DNA of 64,000 nucleotides from Mesorhabditis belari (Eukaryota > Nematoda > Chromadorea > Rhabditida > Rhabditidae), in the NCBI GenBank assembly GCA_958450365.1, contig CAUEEP010000902.1, positions 310,001 to 374,000 of the forward strand, read 5' to 3'. This document shows, one piece after another, positions 21,441 to 33,389 of this stretch; the first letter of the stretch is position 1, and each line of letters opens with the position of its first letter. A model generated the notes under the pieces. The model was not told the origin of the DNA, searched no databases, and worked only from the letters and a program-made list of their open reading frames with translations. The translations under genes were made by a program, and so were the position numbers.

Positions 21441-22560
21441 TCACTTGATATCAGGCTAGGCTAGGCAAAATAAAAGAAGGCTAACTTTTCGTAAGCTGAT
21501 TTGAATAAAAAAGAAAATGTAAACTTAATAATAGAAATAATAGAATAGAAGTTAGTAAAATCTCAAAAATTATCAAAAATTATCCCTTTGTAGCTAGAGA
21601 TTTGTTTTGCTACAAAAAGCTTTGAAGAAATGTTTGAAATTTCAAGAAATTGGACCCTTGGGAGTTCTCAGAGAAGAAAAATGAGAAGAAAAATTACCGT
21701 AGCCTTGAAATGAGATTAGAAAAAAGGTACACAAAGCTACATGAGAGGAAGATATCAAATGAATAAGTCTGTCTGTTCAAGAAAAGGTGTAAACGTTGGG
21801 CTTCTGATGAGCGTCTTCTCATTTCATTCTCATTACTGACTTGTCATTCTTTCGAGACAAAAGTCTACACCTAGCATTATGTTCTGATTTAAAGTTGAAG
21901 CTCTTTAACACGTTCGGGACGGTTCGGTCCACCGGTGGACGAAGCCCGTCGGGCCTCTGGGACAGTTCGGTCCACCGGTGGACGAAATTGTGGTCCACCG
22001 GACGAAATCCCTCCCGCCCCAGAGACAGACGCTCTACCGACTGCGCTATAGAAGACCTCTATTGCGCGTATCCCAGTAAAACGGCCATAACTTTTTGGGA
22101 TAAAGTCTTATCAAAAATGATGTTGATGTGAAATGTTCATCTAGCTGAGCTCCATCCAATAAAACAAAAATCGTGGAAAACAAACCATTGGAGAAAGAGA
22201 AAGCGTTTTGTCTCACGAGCCAAAAAGAGCCGATATCTTTTTGAGGCAGTAATATTTTCAAAATCTGATTAGAGTTTCGGATTCAGCATGAAATTTTACA
22301 CATAGGAGGTGTATTTCGGGGCTAATAGCTTTTCGAGACACCCCTCGTCCACTGGGGCAGTAGCGTAAAAAACGCCTTGTCGCGAATGTGTTAAAACAAA
22401 TTGCAATCTATTCAGTCAATCCGTCTCATTTGACTTTTGAACTTGACAATGGCAGCCAAAAGAATCTGGTTTAATAAAACAAGCAAACAAACAAACGAAC
22501 ACTCTATGTATCAGATAATATTGATGAGCTTAGCCTAGCCTAGCCTGATATCAAGTGAGT
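21441..22560. mobile_element. 1.1-kb element with 26-bp perfect terminal inverted repeats
   Basis: The left end starts TCACTTGATATCAGGCTAGG and continues CTAGGC. The right end (22533-22558) is its exact reverse complement over about 26 bases. The interior has a GGTCCACCGGTGGACGAA palindrome repeated near 21925-22000 and a 5' tRNA-like half at 22020-22062 (minus, box A TAGCGCAGTCGGTAG). No transposase motif is seen. It is probably a non-autonomous DNA element, though chance pairing of two related dispersed repeats is possible. Confidence 0.5.
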
Positions 22561-23612
22561 TTCATTCACTCTAGAAGCTCTAGAAACTCTAGAACCACTC
22601 TAGAAACTCTATAATCACTAGAACCACTCTAGAAACACTCTAGAATCTGGTAAGCCTACCAGGCAAAGCCAGACGAGAAATCAGATCCAGAAACTTTTGT
22701 GGATCTGCAATGAATCAATTAAAGCATTCGAAGCATGACCAGAAGTCAGAAGCCTTTTTGAATCCCTTCTGGAGTCAGAAGAGATCTGAAATTGAGACTA
22801 GGTTGCTAAAAGGAAACTTTAAACAAAGCTTGTATGGGTTGGCTAACGAATAAACCTACTTTAGAATCCAATATGGTTCCAATCAAAATGGTTCGGATAC
22901 GGTTCCAATATGATTTGGCTTAAAGACAAGCTTTAGATCTAGCTCTAAAAGCTCTAAAAGCAAAGCAAGACAATCTCTAAAAGCAAAGCAAACCAGAAAA
23001 CAGAAAACAGAAAACTTGAAAATGAAACAAAAAGATTCTAGTTTAAAGCTTTTGAACTTTCTTTCATCGAGATCGCAATTAGTGAGTGATTCAGAAGTAT
23101 TCGAATAGAAATCACCAAAAAAAAACACGGCTTATTAGTTGAGAAATTTTTGTTTAATTTCTTTTTTTAAATAATTTCTTCTTTCAAAAGAAAGATATTC
23201 AATGAAGACGTATATTTGAGGAGAAAATAAATGAAAAAAAAAGAAGCCCTATCGAAAAAAACGCACTTTCGGGTCGATTTTGAACATAGCATATTGGGAT
23301 TCTCTTGCGCGACACAAAAATAAGAAATTCATTTTGTAAACAACACTGATTGGCTGAAATTGACTGAAAAATTATTTAAATTATAAAAAGTGAATTATCT
23401 GGCATAGTAGGGTTGAGTTTTCAGTTTTAAAAGCAAAAAAAAACCCCATCAAATCCTGCTATTAAAGTCAAGTGATTTTCAGCCATTTTTCAGAGACATT
23501 TCAAGTGATCTCATTTACTCGAAAGCTCTAAAGCGTTTTCCGATTATCGTAGTCCGTAACGCATAATAAATGTTACCATAATCGAGACTACTTTAACATT
23601 TAGTAAAATAGA
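22561..23612. other. no gene recognised
   Basis: AT-rich spacer with a small CTCTAGAAACT repeat (22570-22640) and A-rich tracts. A minus-strand ORF at 22883-23128 has no recognisable motif. I see no gene. Confidence 0.4.
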
Positions 23613-23915
23613 TACCGTATTTTCTCTAATAGTAGTGCACCCGGGCGAGCCGAGTTGGTGACTATTTTACGATTTTCAAGCTTTTGCAGGAGCTGCAGAA
23701 GCTACAGAAGCTGCAGAAGCTACAGAATCTACAGAAGCTACAGAGGCTGCAGAGGCTGCAGAAGCTGCAGAAGCTCAACACTCAAATCCCCCACTAGATC
23801 TCATCGTCAGCTACATTTTCCGACCCCATATCGATAGGTTTTGATAAGCGGTTCTCGAGATTTCGAGCAATTTAGGCGACGCTCAGGGTGCACTAATATT
23901 AGAGAAAATACGGTA
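23613..23915. mobile_element. inverted-repeat element family 1, with internal repeat expansion
   Basis: Termini TACCGTATTTTCTCTAATAG and CTAATATTAGAGAAAATACG mark a full element. It differs from the 222-bp copies by an inserted array of AGCTACAGA / AGCTGCAGA 9-bp units at 23680-23775. The segment after its right end (23920-23970, CCTGCCTACGGCGGG) also adjoins family 1 ends at 60.0 and 60.9 kb. Confidence 0.85.
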
Positions 23916-24070
23916 ATTCTACAATAAACTGTAGAAATAAACCTGCCTACGGCGGGTTTTCCCGCTCGTGGTTTAGGGACGGAGTTCGACGCAAAGCTGC
24001 GAGCGCTCCTTTTTGCTTAAAAAGGTTATTTCTATAATATTTGAGCTTTGGTAAAAAAGCAAAACGTTTG

Positions 24071-24143
24071 GGCGGAAGCGGATTCGAACCCTTGATTTCT
24101 CTCACTCCGTGCGAGGGCGCTAACCACTCGACCATTGCGCGCC
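24071..24143 (-). pseudogene. tRNA-like sequence, serine-type anticodon possible
   Basis: The length is 73 bases, and box A (TGGTCGAGTGG) and box B (GGTTCGAATCC) are in the right places on the minus strand. A CTCGC/GAGAG stem would enclose a 7-base loop with GGA in the anticodon position, but position 33 is C instead of U. The T stem has two mismatches. More likely a pseudogene than a functional tRNA. Confidence 0.4.
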
Positions 24144-24299
24144 ACGGTGGCATAATTACCACTCGGCAGATGGACTCCTCATCGCTCGAATGATTTTCCA
24201 TCCAGAGCTCATGATCGTCAAAAGAGCTGGGCCAAAAACGAGTAGAGCTAACGTACCAAAGTAGGCTGATGTGGCCGACCAGTCGAGCACGCACAACTC

Positions 24300-25040
24300 A
24301 ACGTCTTCCCAGTAGATCACCTAAAATTAAGCCTTAGCTCAGTTGACAGCTAAATGAACTTATCAGCTAATGAACTAAATGAAACAGCATCTATCTAGGT
24401 CTAGATATCTAGGTTAGATTACAGCTGGGGTTCAGCGGGCACCAGTTTTTCTTTTCTTTACAAATCTTTACAAGTTCTTTACAAATTTACAAAGTATTGA
24501 AAATTTGAAAAAAAATTTGATCCCAGTTGCAAGAAAAGTTTGTTTTTTGAGCCAAAGCCAAAAAAAATGAAGAATTCATAAAACTACAAGATTATCTGAA
24601 CAGCTATTTTCGCAAACAACTAATAGATATCTCAAAAAACGGAAAAACAGATCATCTAAAATTTTGAATCGTAAATCTTTCCAAGTCAATGAGAAAATAA
24701 TTATTTGTGCCCAATTTCCCGAGCTGATCATCGACCATTTCTTCATTAAAAAAGAGATATTCAGTCAAAAGAGAACCAAATCTTTTTTTGGCTTCTTTCC
24801 ATGTTTTTCGATCAAAAGAACATTTAAAAAAAAGGTTTATTTGTTCAAAAATTTCAAATGTTTTTGTTAAAATGATTTTTGATTTTTTTGTAGATAAATA
24901 TTCATTTCTAAATTTTGAATTTATTATTTAAAATTGATTTAGAATTACCGAGATTTAAAGAAGGAAAAGAAATCGTTTTATTCTCAAATAATTGCCACTT
25001 TTTTTGTTGGGAAATGATAAATCTTGTATAGATATTATGA
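24300..25040. other. no gene recognised
   Basis: AT-rich spacer. A plus-strand ORF at 24664-24870 is Phe/Lys-rich without motif. I see no gene. Confidence 0.4.
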
Positions 25041-25047
25041 ACTTTAT

Positions 25048-25566
25048 TCATGAACTGAGATAAAGTGCGCTAGATTTATGATTAACGCACATCAATTCAT
25101 ACAAACATAACACGAAAAGGGCCGAGAAAAAGCAACACGATAAAAGATCTGTAATGTATGCGTAGCACAGATAACGTAAAGGATCTACTAGAGCTTCAAG
25201 ATCAAGATCATCTACAGATAATTTAAAGATTTCGAGACTCTCTCTCAAAACTCTGCGGAGTCGATTCCAAATTCTGGCAGTTCTTATTGGAAAGTTATAG
25301 TTAAAAGAGTTATACACAAAATTATTGGAGGTGACTGGAATTTCTAAAATGAAAGAACCCCTCCTTGAATTAACCATGTGATTAACGTTGAATAAATCTC
25401 GAAAAAGAGGGATAGGTTGCCTGCCCTTTACAATTCTGAAACATTCTATTAAATCCGTGACCAAGCGACGGTATCTAAGAGATTTAAGATCAAAAATTTT
25501 GAGTCTATCTGTGTAACTAAAGTTTGCAATTATGGAAAAATCTATTTTCCATAGAGCTTGATTTAC
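25048..25566 (-). mobile_element. 3' end of a LINE-type (CR1/jockey-like) retrotransposon
   Basis: A minus-strand reading frame of about 170 codons carries the C-terminal block that follows the reverse transcriptase in this class of LINEs: LKSLRYRRLVTDLIECFRIV, then RRGSFILEIPVTSN, then PIRTARIWNRLRRVLRES. The frame is open to the end, but the reverse transcriptase is absent, so this is a typical 5'-truncated copy. It could have supplied the machinery that copied the SINE-like sequences nearby, although this fragment itself cannot. Confidence 0.8.
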
Positions 25567-25754
25567 ATTTTTTAAAACAAGATTTTAACTGCGATTTCTC
25601 GATTTTTTTTATTTGATTAGAAAAGATTTTGCTTTTAAATCGGATTTTTTGAAGATTTCGATTCTGACAATGACATTTATGACGATCAATGATTTTTTGG
25701 TGTCAACTTTTCTAAGAATTTTGTTTTTCATTTCGCAGAAAGTCCTCGATAACT

Positions 25755-26235
25755 CAAGCTCAAGCTGGCTCAAGCTGGCTCAAGCTGGCTCAAGCTGGCT
25801 CAAGCTGGCTCAAGCTGGCTCAAGCTGGCTCAAGCTGGCTCAAGCTGGCTCAAGCTGGCTCAAGCTGGCTCAAGCTGGCTCAAGCTGGCTCAAGCTGGCT
25901 CAAGCTGGCTCAAGCTGGCTCAAGCTGGCTCAGCTGGCTCAAGCTGGCTCAAGCTGGCCAGCTGGCTCAAGCTGGCTCAAGCTGGCCAAGCTGGCTCAAG
26001 CTGGCTCGCTGGCTCAAGCTGGCTCAAGCTGGCTCAAGCGGCCAAGCTGGCTCAAGCTGGCTCAAGCTGGCTCAAGCTGGCTCAAGCTGGCTCAAGCTGG
26101 CTCAAGCTGGCTCAAGCTGGCTCAAGCTGGCTCAAGCTGGCTCAAGCTGGCTCAAGCTGGCTCAAGCTGGCTCAAGCTGGCTCAAGCTGGCTCAAGCTGG
26201 CTCAAGCTCATTATACTAGTTTTCAAGAGGAGTTT
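25755..26235. repeat. 10-bp minisatellite CAAGCTGGCT, about 45 copies
   Basis: A highly uniform array of CAAGCTGGCT with a few deletions (25930-26045). It ends in the same flanking sequence (CATTATACTAGTTTTCAAGA) as the array at 20.2-20.5 kb. It lies just beside the LINE fragment. The uniform units suggest recent expansion. The ORF running through it is a repeat translation. Confidence 0.95.
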
Positions 26236-26239
26236 ATCT

Positions 26240-27930
26240 TTTCACAAAATTATCAGCAAAACAGTTAACGACTACACGACTGTACGCCCAAAATACGGCA
26301 ATCGCGAATGTGTTAAATAAGTTAAATACCCTCGACTAACTAGTCAGGGTTGGTACGTTTGGATGAAATATGAAATGTGAAAGTCAAATGCTCCACAACG
26401 ACCACCCTTGTATGTTCGGAAGGATAAAATGGCGTTGTCTTTCAACAAAATTCAACAACAAGCTCGATCTATTATTGTTCTACAAAATAGCTTTTGAAAA
26501 CTCTTTAAGATTCCAAAAAATGTTTTCTTTTGTGGATTTTATTAGCTCCTAAATAAAACTAATCAAAATGAAAAGGAATTCGATTCGTCGTTTGACTCGT
26601 TTCTTACAAAGAAACTTGATACCCAAAAGCAAAAAAGATTTCGAGCACATTTGCATTACATTACATTACATTACATTAATAGTCAAATTTTTGTAATAAT
26701 CTCGTCAGTCATCTTTCTCTAAATGACGATTTATAGATTCTCTGAAAAATAAAATGATCTTTTATTGAATTGAAGCGCTTTTTGAGTTCTATTTCAAAGA
26801 TGATTATGTAGAGAAATAAGTGATCTTTCTAATGATACTACCCGCATGTTATTTGATAAAAACCACTCGATATTATTGTAGTTTCTTTGAAAATACTGTG
26901 TAAACTTTAACACTTTGTCCTATCAAAAAGTAATTTGCAATACTCTGAACTTCATACTCCTCAATCCAATACACAAATCAATTATCGTATCAGCAAGTAC
27001 AGAGGTTCAGTAGCAAGTACAGAGGTTTAGTAGCAAGTACAGAGACAAGTACAGGCAAACAGGCAAGCAAACAAGAATCAGTGTGATTTTGTGATCTCTT
27101 CTTGTCTGTCTTCTATGTCTATTCTTTCAATAACTCCTGTTTATTGTACATAAAGTTTTAATGTTTTATTAATTTGATACTATTGAATAAAGTTGGAGAA
27201 TGCTCGGGAAATATTCAGTATGCTTTTGAAAGCAAGTACAGAGGTTCAGTAGCAAGTACAGAGGCACGTACAGGCAAACAGGCAAGCAAGCGAAAGGCTA
27301 TTCTTTTCTCTCACATTTAGTTTTCTTTTAAAAACTATCGAAAGTGATTTGGGAGACAAAAAAAAACGGGAGATAACCACCGCCCATTTCCACTCAAATC
27401 ATATCAAAAATTCGAGCGAAAATTTACAACCACTGATTGCGAGATTTTTCACTCGTCGAAGCAAAAATTTCGCTTCTCGGTTCAAAGACAATTTAAACTA
27501 TCAAAGAGGGTTTAAAAATCTACAAAAAAGCACTACAATATCTGAATTTGAGAGCTAAACACCAACAACTGAATACAGTGGACACTTAGCCATAGTTCAT
27601 TCGGTAGAACATCGAATGGGTTTCCGAATCTGAAATCAATCTGCAATCTTTTAAGATTCAAAAACTATTATCATATTTTCTATCTAGAGACTCTAGGCTA
27701 TCTTTTGAGCTAAAAAACTTTTTCTCATCTTGTTTCTCGACGTAGATACAGAGTTCTAAAGCAAAGTTACCCAAAAGTCACTTTTTGCTTTTTAAAGAAA
27801 AACCGCTAAACTTATCATTAGATACTTAAAATTCGATTAGATATTCTGAAAGTTCGTAAAAAGTTGGATATGTAATGTAAAAGTTTTAATTTAATCGGCA
27901 TAGACGTTTTTGAGAAAATGCCTGAACAAA
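26240..27930. other. no gene recognised; short duplicated segments
   Basis: It contains an ACATT microsatellite (26655-26680) and a duplicated segment, AGCAAGTACAGAGGTT, at 26995-27060 and again at 27230-27290. A tRNA-like 5' half lies near 27590-27625 (box A TAGTTCATTCGGTAGAA). ORFs of 60-69 codons have no motif. I see no gene. Confidence 0.4.
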
Positions 27931-27939
27931 CACACACAA

Positions 27940-28115
27940 AGTCGCCTGTTTAGTCTCTTCTAAAAGAGAGGAAGTCGCCTTTTTTGTCTCTTATAAAAGA
28001 GAGAAAGTCTCCTGTTTAGTCTCTTCTAAAAGAGAGAAAGTCCTGTGTTTTGTCTCTTCTAAAAGAGAGAAAGTTTCCTGTTTAGTCTCTTCTAAAAGAG
28101 AGAAAGTCGCCTGTT
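27940..28115. repeat. 34-bp tandem repeat
   Basis: About five copies of a unit built from GTCGCCTGTTTAGTCTCTTC and TAAAAGAGAGAAA. Each unit contains a small inverted repeat (CTCTT/AAGAG), so each could form a hairpin. Confidence 0.9.
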
Positions 28116-28739
28116 TTCTCTTTCTCTTTTATAAACTTCTGATTGATCTTTTTAGTGTTTATTTTTGACTCAAGAAAGCTTGAAATTAAGCTTATTAGTG
28201 GTAAAGTTTGAATCTTGAACTGCTCAAAGCATCAGTTGACATCATAAATCTACAGTTATTAAAAAGCTCTCAGTCTGATCTCTTTTCAAGTGTAGTTTCA
28301 AGATTTGAAACAAATCGCGAGATTTTCATTTTTTCGTGAAATCAAGCGAAAACTTGTGTATTTTGTGAAGATAAGCCCATTCATTGAGGTCGAACTTTCA
28401 CCTATCAAATCCAAAAGAAAATCGCGTCAGAATTTCCCTTCTTTTTGTGCGCTTATCAGAATGGATTCCGGGGAAAATGAAAGTGGAAAAATTGGATGGA
28501 GATTTATCACGAAATTTCAAGATTTCCCTTCCTTTCACTGATGCCCACGTTTTAAAGATTAGACTTTGAATGAGCAAAAAAAAGAAGGCAGAAATTTATT
28601 GCCTTTTATTGCTGCTTGCAAATAATAGAATCAGGTTGATTGGAAAATCAAAAGCAGTCAATGTGATCAAAGGGAATTATTTCTAAAGTATTTCAAAAGT
28701 TTTGCCAGCCTAGGTCAGTCAGTTTACCTAGCAAAAAGC

Positions 28740-29003
28740 TACCGTAAATACTGTAATAGTACCCCACCCCGATAATGACGGTGCGGTTGCGTAGTCTAGC
28801 TTTGAACGAGTTTTTCTAGACACTGGTTCATGCTACAACGTACGCTTAGGTATCAAAAAATAGCACTGAATTTCAGCTATTTTTTGATACCAAAGACGCA
28901 TTTTTTGAGAGTACGGGTGTTTTGAAAAACAAGAAATAATGAAATACTTGCGACTACGCGACTGTACAAGGGGGGGTGGGGTACTATTACAGTATTTACA
29001 GTA
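28740..29003. mobile_element. inverted-repeat element family 2
   Basis: About 264 bp with termini TACCGTAAATACTGTAATAG and CTATTACAGTATTTACAGTA and the same internal hairpin as the 13.2 and 62.1 kb copies. It sits downstream of DOMON-like paralog 4. Non-coding. Confidence 0.9.
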
Positions 29004-29427
29004 GGTAAAATTGGGCTAAAATGGCAGTGGGTATGGTCTGTCTTGCAGGCCTTAGGTTTAGGTTTGGTTTTGTGAACCAATTGGTTCACAAATCCAACCT
29101 AAACAGTATCCATGACTTCGTTTGCACCGTTTACTAGTCCATTTCCCAATCTTTTTCTTCTCTATAAGTTTCCAAATTCCAAATGTGTTGAAATGTTTGT
29201 TTGGATATTGGCTTTCTGTAAGGTTTATTTGAAGTAGTTGAACACGAAAAACAAGAGATTCCAGTTTCGACTCAAATAGGCGTCTTCTCTCAGTACAATG
29301 TAGTTTATTTTGTTTTTTTTTGGTTTTTTTTTGTTTTTGATTTATTCACTTTTCATAAGCATTTTTTTTTTAGGTGGGATAAGCTTTTATTTTATATACA
29401 GAAATGATATTATGTGTGTCGATTTCT

Positions 29428-30995
29428 CTACATGATCATCATTCTTTTGCTCGACATGGCGACTCCGGTGTGGTGGGCGAGCACTGAAAATTGGGAGAAA
29501 TTGATTGCAAATAAATAAAGCTCGAGACTATATATTATTTAGAATAGGATACTCTATTAAAATGAATATCTTTTGTCAAAAGGCCACTCACCAGTTCCAT
29601 TTGTAGGTCCAACGGCCATGAAAATCGCATACATCTTCATCGTGTCCAATTGGAAGACCTGAAAAAAGGGGAAAAGATGCATTGAATGCTGTAGATTTAG
29701 ATATACTTTCTGTATCTAGATTATCTAGATTTATTTTCTATTTAATCACCTTGTCAGTGTTTGGCATTCCGTTAAATGGAGCTCCCTGGACGCGTTGAAG
29801 AGTCTTGCAATAAACCTGTCCTTGGCTGTTCTCCAAAGCCGACATTTGAAGGGTGACAGCCTTGGCCAAGTCCTGAAAAAGGATAAAATCACATTTAGAT
29901 ATCAAATTTTACTTATAGTATGAAAAATCTTACAATCAAAGTATGAGAAAAAAGTAGTTCGAGTTTAGACTTTTAGGTGTCATTTTTTGAGCTTTTTCTG
30001 AGCCTTTTCTGATGCTACAAGATGTCCAATAGACAATTTAATAGATCAATGCAATTTCCATTAAAATCATTTCCAAAACCCACAGCAGCGTTATCGATTC
30101 GAACATTTCGTGGCTCATCATTGTTCCACGAGAGAGCTGGAGCCATCAATTTTCCGTTCAAAGCCGAGCACTCAGTCACTGGCGAGTTGGACTAAAGTTA
30201 ATCGGTTTTCTTCTTCATATATCTATGACCCTCATAGCTGACTAGCTAAGACCCTCATTTCTTAGTCGGGAGGTCAATGGTTCAATCCCGGTGGGATTAT
30301 CAATCTTTTTTTCATTTTTTTTTCTTATCGATTGTATTTGTCTATTGTTTGTACCAAATTATTCATGTGAATCAATGTATTTTTAAGAGTTAGGGTTATA
30401 TTTTCACACTTACCATGCATGGGATACCATTTCCCTCGTAGCTATCACATGGATTCGCTTGGAAGGCGACGGCCATCCACGAGTCATAACTGGCGGTGGG
30501 TGGGAGATTCGTGGCGAACATCTCGATCTCCAAGAATGAGGCTGACTGGAAAAAAATGCTCAATACTGATACTCAATTTACTTAATGGAGATTGATTTCT
30601 TTAATTCGAATAGCTTAGATGATCTTAGCCATTTTATCGAACCAACCGTTCTCTTGAATGACATTCCCTGTTTGCACGAGGATGGATTTGAGCTACATGT
30701 TGCTGGTTGCAAAAGGCAAGTCTTTGTCGAGCCACATGTCGAGAAATCGAACAAAGCGTACACCTAGGAATGGGTTTAATAAAGCTGAAGCTATCGGTAC
30801 AGTTAACTCCCTTTATTACCTTACTTTCTGCTTATTTTCTAAAGTAAAACGATTTAGAGGATCAGAAGTTTTGTTCAAGTTATCTACAAGTACTCAAACT
30901 TGAAAGTTAAGCTAAAAACTAGCATTATTCTGCTAGAAACAAATCCATTTTTATACCTGAGATAAGAGGAGGGCAAAAACGAGGGATCTCATCAT
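29428..30995 (-). CDS. secreted DOMON-like cysteine-rich protein, paralog 4
   Basis: Seven exons join without a phase conflict: 30957-30995, 30647-30763, 30414-30545, 30084-30191, 29750-29872, 29592-29658 and 29428-29483, giving 213 residues. The signal peptide is MMRSLVFALLLSQ. Then come ALFDFSTCGSTKTCLL with two more cysteines before GMSFKRT, the core DSWMAVAFQANPC and EGNGIPCM, SNSPVTECSALNGKLM, VYCKTLQRVQGAPFNG, and KMYAIFMAVGPTNGT, ending in a short tail LAHHTGVAMSSKRMMIM without stalk or anchor. It is predicted to be secreted. This is the cleanest member of the family and was used to check the others. DOMON domains elsewhere bind haem or sugars; ligand and role here are unknown. An intron carries SINE copy 2. 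Confidence 0.85.
30240..30392 (+). mobile_element. tRNA-derived SINE, copy 2, in an intron
   Basis: A tRNA-like head (30243-30300, with TCGGGAGGTCAATGGTTCAA leading into box B) is followed by T-rich sequence and a tail with TTGTTTGTACCAAATTATTC and CAATGTATTTTTAA. That tail aligns with the end of SINE copy 1 at 13.85-13.93 kb. It lies in an intron of DOMON-like paralog 4, antisense to the gene. Confidence 0.6.
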
Positions 30996-31347
30996 TGCAA
31001 GTCTTCAATAGAGACGATTCAGAGGGGGAAATCCAAACAAAATGATCTGTGCCTTATCTCCAGAAGTCTTTTAATATCCCCTCACTTTCTCCACCTCTTC
31101 TTTCATTTCTTTCCCCCCCCCCCTTCTGTCCACTTCTCATCATTTCTTGATAAAGATTTTTTTTTCAGAAAGTGAAAGTTCAATTGTTAGACTTTGCGTG
31201 TGAATGGTGAAAGGTTTAAAAAAAGAAAATTTCGATTTTAGATATTGATTTTAGGGGAAACAGTGAGAAATTGTCGTATTAACTAGTCTTTTACCATCAA
31301 AACTCAAAAGCTGATTTAATTTGATCTTAAAACTAAAGCTTGATCTA

Positions 31348-32606
31348 TCAGGTTGGCAACTAAATAATGGCCCTTTTCAGTAAAAACAAAAAATTTATTA
31401 ACAAGATGAACAAATATCAACATCAATCCAAAAGGTATTCTACGTCATTCTTTATTACTTCTTTCCACTTTTGACGGAGCAACTAGATTCCTCTCTTGAA
31501 AAATTCTTCTGGTTGATCGTCAAAGAACTTCTGCACTGAAATTCGGACTTCGTCAAGGTCATTGAACTTTTTCTCGGCTAGAAAGTGTTGCATCGATCGA
31601 AAAAAATGGTAATCACTAGGCCTCATATCCAGGCTGTATGGCGCATGAAGAAGAACATTCCATTCCTCGATTTTCTCCATTGTAAGTTTTGCAGTGTGTG
31701 GTTTTGCGTTATCATGGAGAAAATGAATTGAAGAGGGTTCGAGTCCTTGAGAGCGAATTCCTTGATCTACACGATGTAGTTGAGACGAATAGAGTTCTGA
31801 ATTAACCGTTTGCCGGCTTTTGAGAACCTCGAAATGCACCAACCCACAAGAACTCCACCACACACAGAGGAGATTTTTCTTTGAGTGAATATCCGGCTTC
31901 GGAGTTGGTTTTGGGTCTTCGTTTGTGCTAAGCCACTGTCGTTTTCGCGTTCGATTATCATAAAAGATCCATTTTTCATCAGAAGTGACAATGGAATCCA
32001 AGTGCTTCCCTTTTTCACAAGTTTTAGTAGTATTCCAGCTGTGATAACACGAGTAGCCTTATTTTCTTCGCTCAATTCATGCGGAATCCACTTTCCACTG
32101 CGGCTACTTTTCCCCAATGCATGAAGTCGCTTTTCGATTGCAGTATGCGAAAAGCCCAATCGATCCCCTAACTCGCGTGATGTTTGACTTGGATCCTCCT
32201 TTAAAGCTGCTTCCAAAATATCGTTCTGCAGAAGTTCGGGTCGTCCTTGGCAAGGCTCATCTTCAAGACTTTCATCCCCTTCCTTGAACCGTCGATACCA
32301 TCTCTTACATTGTGTTTCGGAAAGAGCTTCATCACCAAAAACTCGCAATAAATCTCTGTGGGATTCGGCAGCTGTTTTGTCTTGTTTCTAGTCGTACCAG
32401 AGACAGACACGCATTCGATATTTGAGATCTTCCATTTCTAAACAAAATTATTTGAAAAGTATCAAATCAAGGAAAGTAAAAAACGTATAATAATGCACCA
32501 GAAATTCAGTAATATTCAATTAACAACAAGCGAGGGTAGATTAAACGCAAAGATTAAAAGATTTTATCAAAAAAGGGCGAGGGCCATTATTTAATTGCCA
32601 ACCTAA
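31348..32606 (-). mobile_element. mariner transposon, full length with both ends, inactive
   Basis: Termini TCAGGTTGGCAACTAAATAA at the left and its mirrored copy at 32580-32606 flank a 1.26-kb element, with TA at both outer edges as the expected target duplication. The minus-strand transposase (31483-32435) has an N-terminal helix-turn-helix region, then SDEKWIFYDN, HDNAKPHTAK and DMRPSDYHFFRSMQ, the three-aspartate catalytic set with mariner spacing. It is broken by an in-frame TAG at about codon 16 and a frameshift near 32010. It lies between DOMON-like paralogs 4 and 5. Confidence 0.92.
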
Positions 32607-32801
32607 TAGATCAAAAAGAAGTTGAATGAGAAAAAGGTTGATTCACTGTATCAATTCACTGATATAATTGGGTACAATTACGATACAGTACAACGTACGA
32701 TTCGTTAAGTACAACATGCAGTTAGTTACTGTATAAACTTTAGCACTTTATCCTATCAAAAGGTAATTTGCAATACGCTGAACTTGAAAAAGTTCAAAAA
32801 T

Positions 32802-33369
32802 TATTGGGTTGTCCAGTTATGAATGCGCGTTTTACTATTTTGTAAATTTCTCAAGATATCGAACAAATGTATATGAGTGTTATATATCATTCGAACGCTG
32901 AAAATCTCCTCTACATTTTGGAATAAAAAAGTTTTTGAATTCATTCAACTTTTTGGGAAATTGACTGCATAAAGGGAGAGGTCGTTTTCAAAAAAACCCA
33001 TTTCAGCTTAGCTATTCCTCAAGTTTTATGATGTAAAATAGCCGCCCAGAAAAGTAAAGATGCTCTGAAATTGTTATATTTAAAAACAAGTTGTATTGAT
33101 ATATCTATTGGCCAAACATCAAATGGTTAACTCAGTTTCAGCGGAGCCAAAACTTGATCCAAAGACACCCTTCCATTTTTTGGCCCCGTCTTCTTCTGTG
33201 CAGTCAATTTGCCCAAAAGCTGAACAAATTCAAAAACTTTTTATATCAAAATGTAGAGGAGATCTTCAGATTTTGAATAATACTCATATATCTCTTTTTC
33301 TTGATTTCGGTATCTTGAGAGATTTACAAAATAGTAAAAAACGCGCATTCATAACTGAATAACCCAATA
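32802..33369. mobile_element. inverted-repeat element family 3, complete copy
   Basis: Termini ATTGGGTTGTCCAGTTATGA and TCATAACTGAATAACCCAAT are inverted repeats flanking 570 bp. Inner arms are also mirrored: GATATCGAACAAATG and AATCTCCTCTACATTTTG on the left, CAAAATGTAGAGGAGAT on the right. No transposase is seen. It directly abuts the kinase fragment at 33.39 kb. Confidence 0.85.
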
Positions 33370-33389
33370 TAAAAAGAACTTCTATTTAC

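Noticed and set aside
25613..26320. 235-codon ORF with SSWLKLAQAG repeats
   Set aside because: The ORF is generated by the 10-bp CAAGCTGGCT array; no start context, splice sites or non-repeat motif support it.
27940..28115. Possible CRISPR-like array of 34-bp repeats
   Set aside because: The units are directly adjacent with no unique spacers, and the genome is eukaryotic; it is an ordinary tandem repeat.
28305..28569. Plus-strand basic ORF of 78 codons
   Set aside because: It is Lys/Arg/Phe-rich without signal, motif or splice context, in AT-rich DNA; chance is likely.
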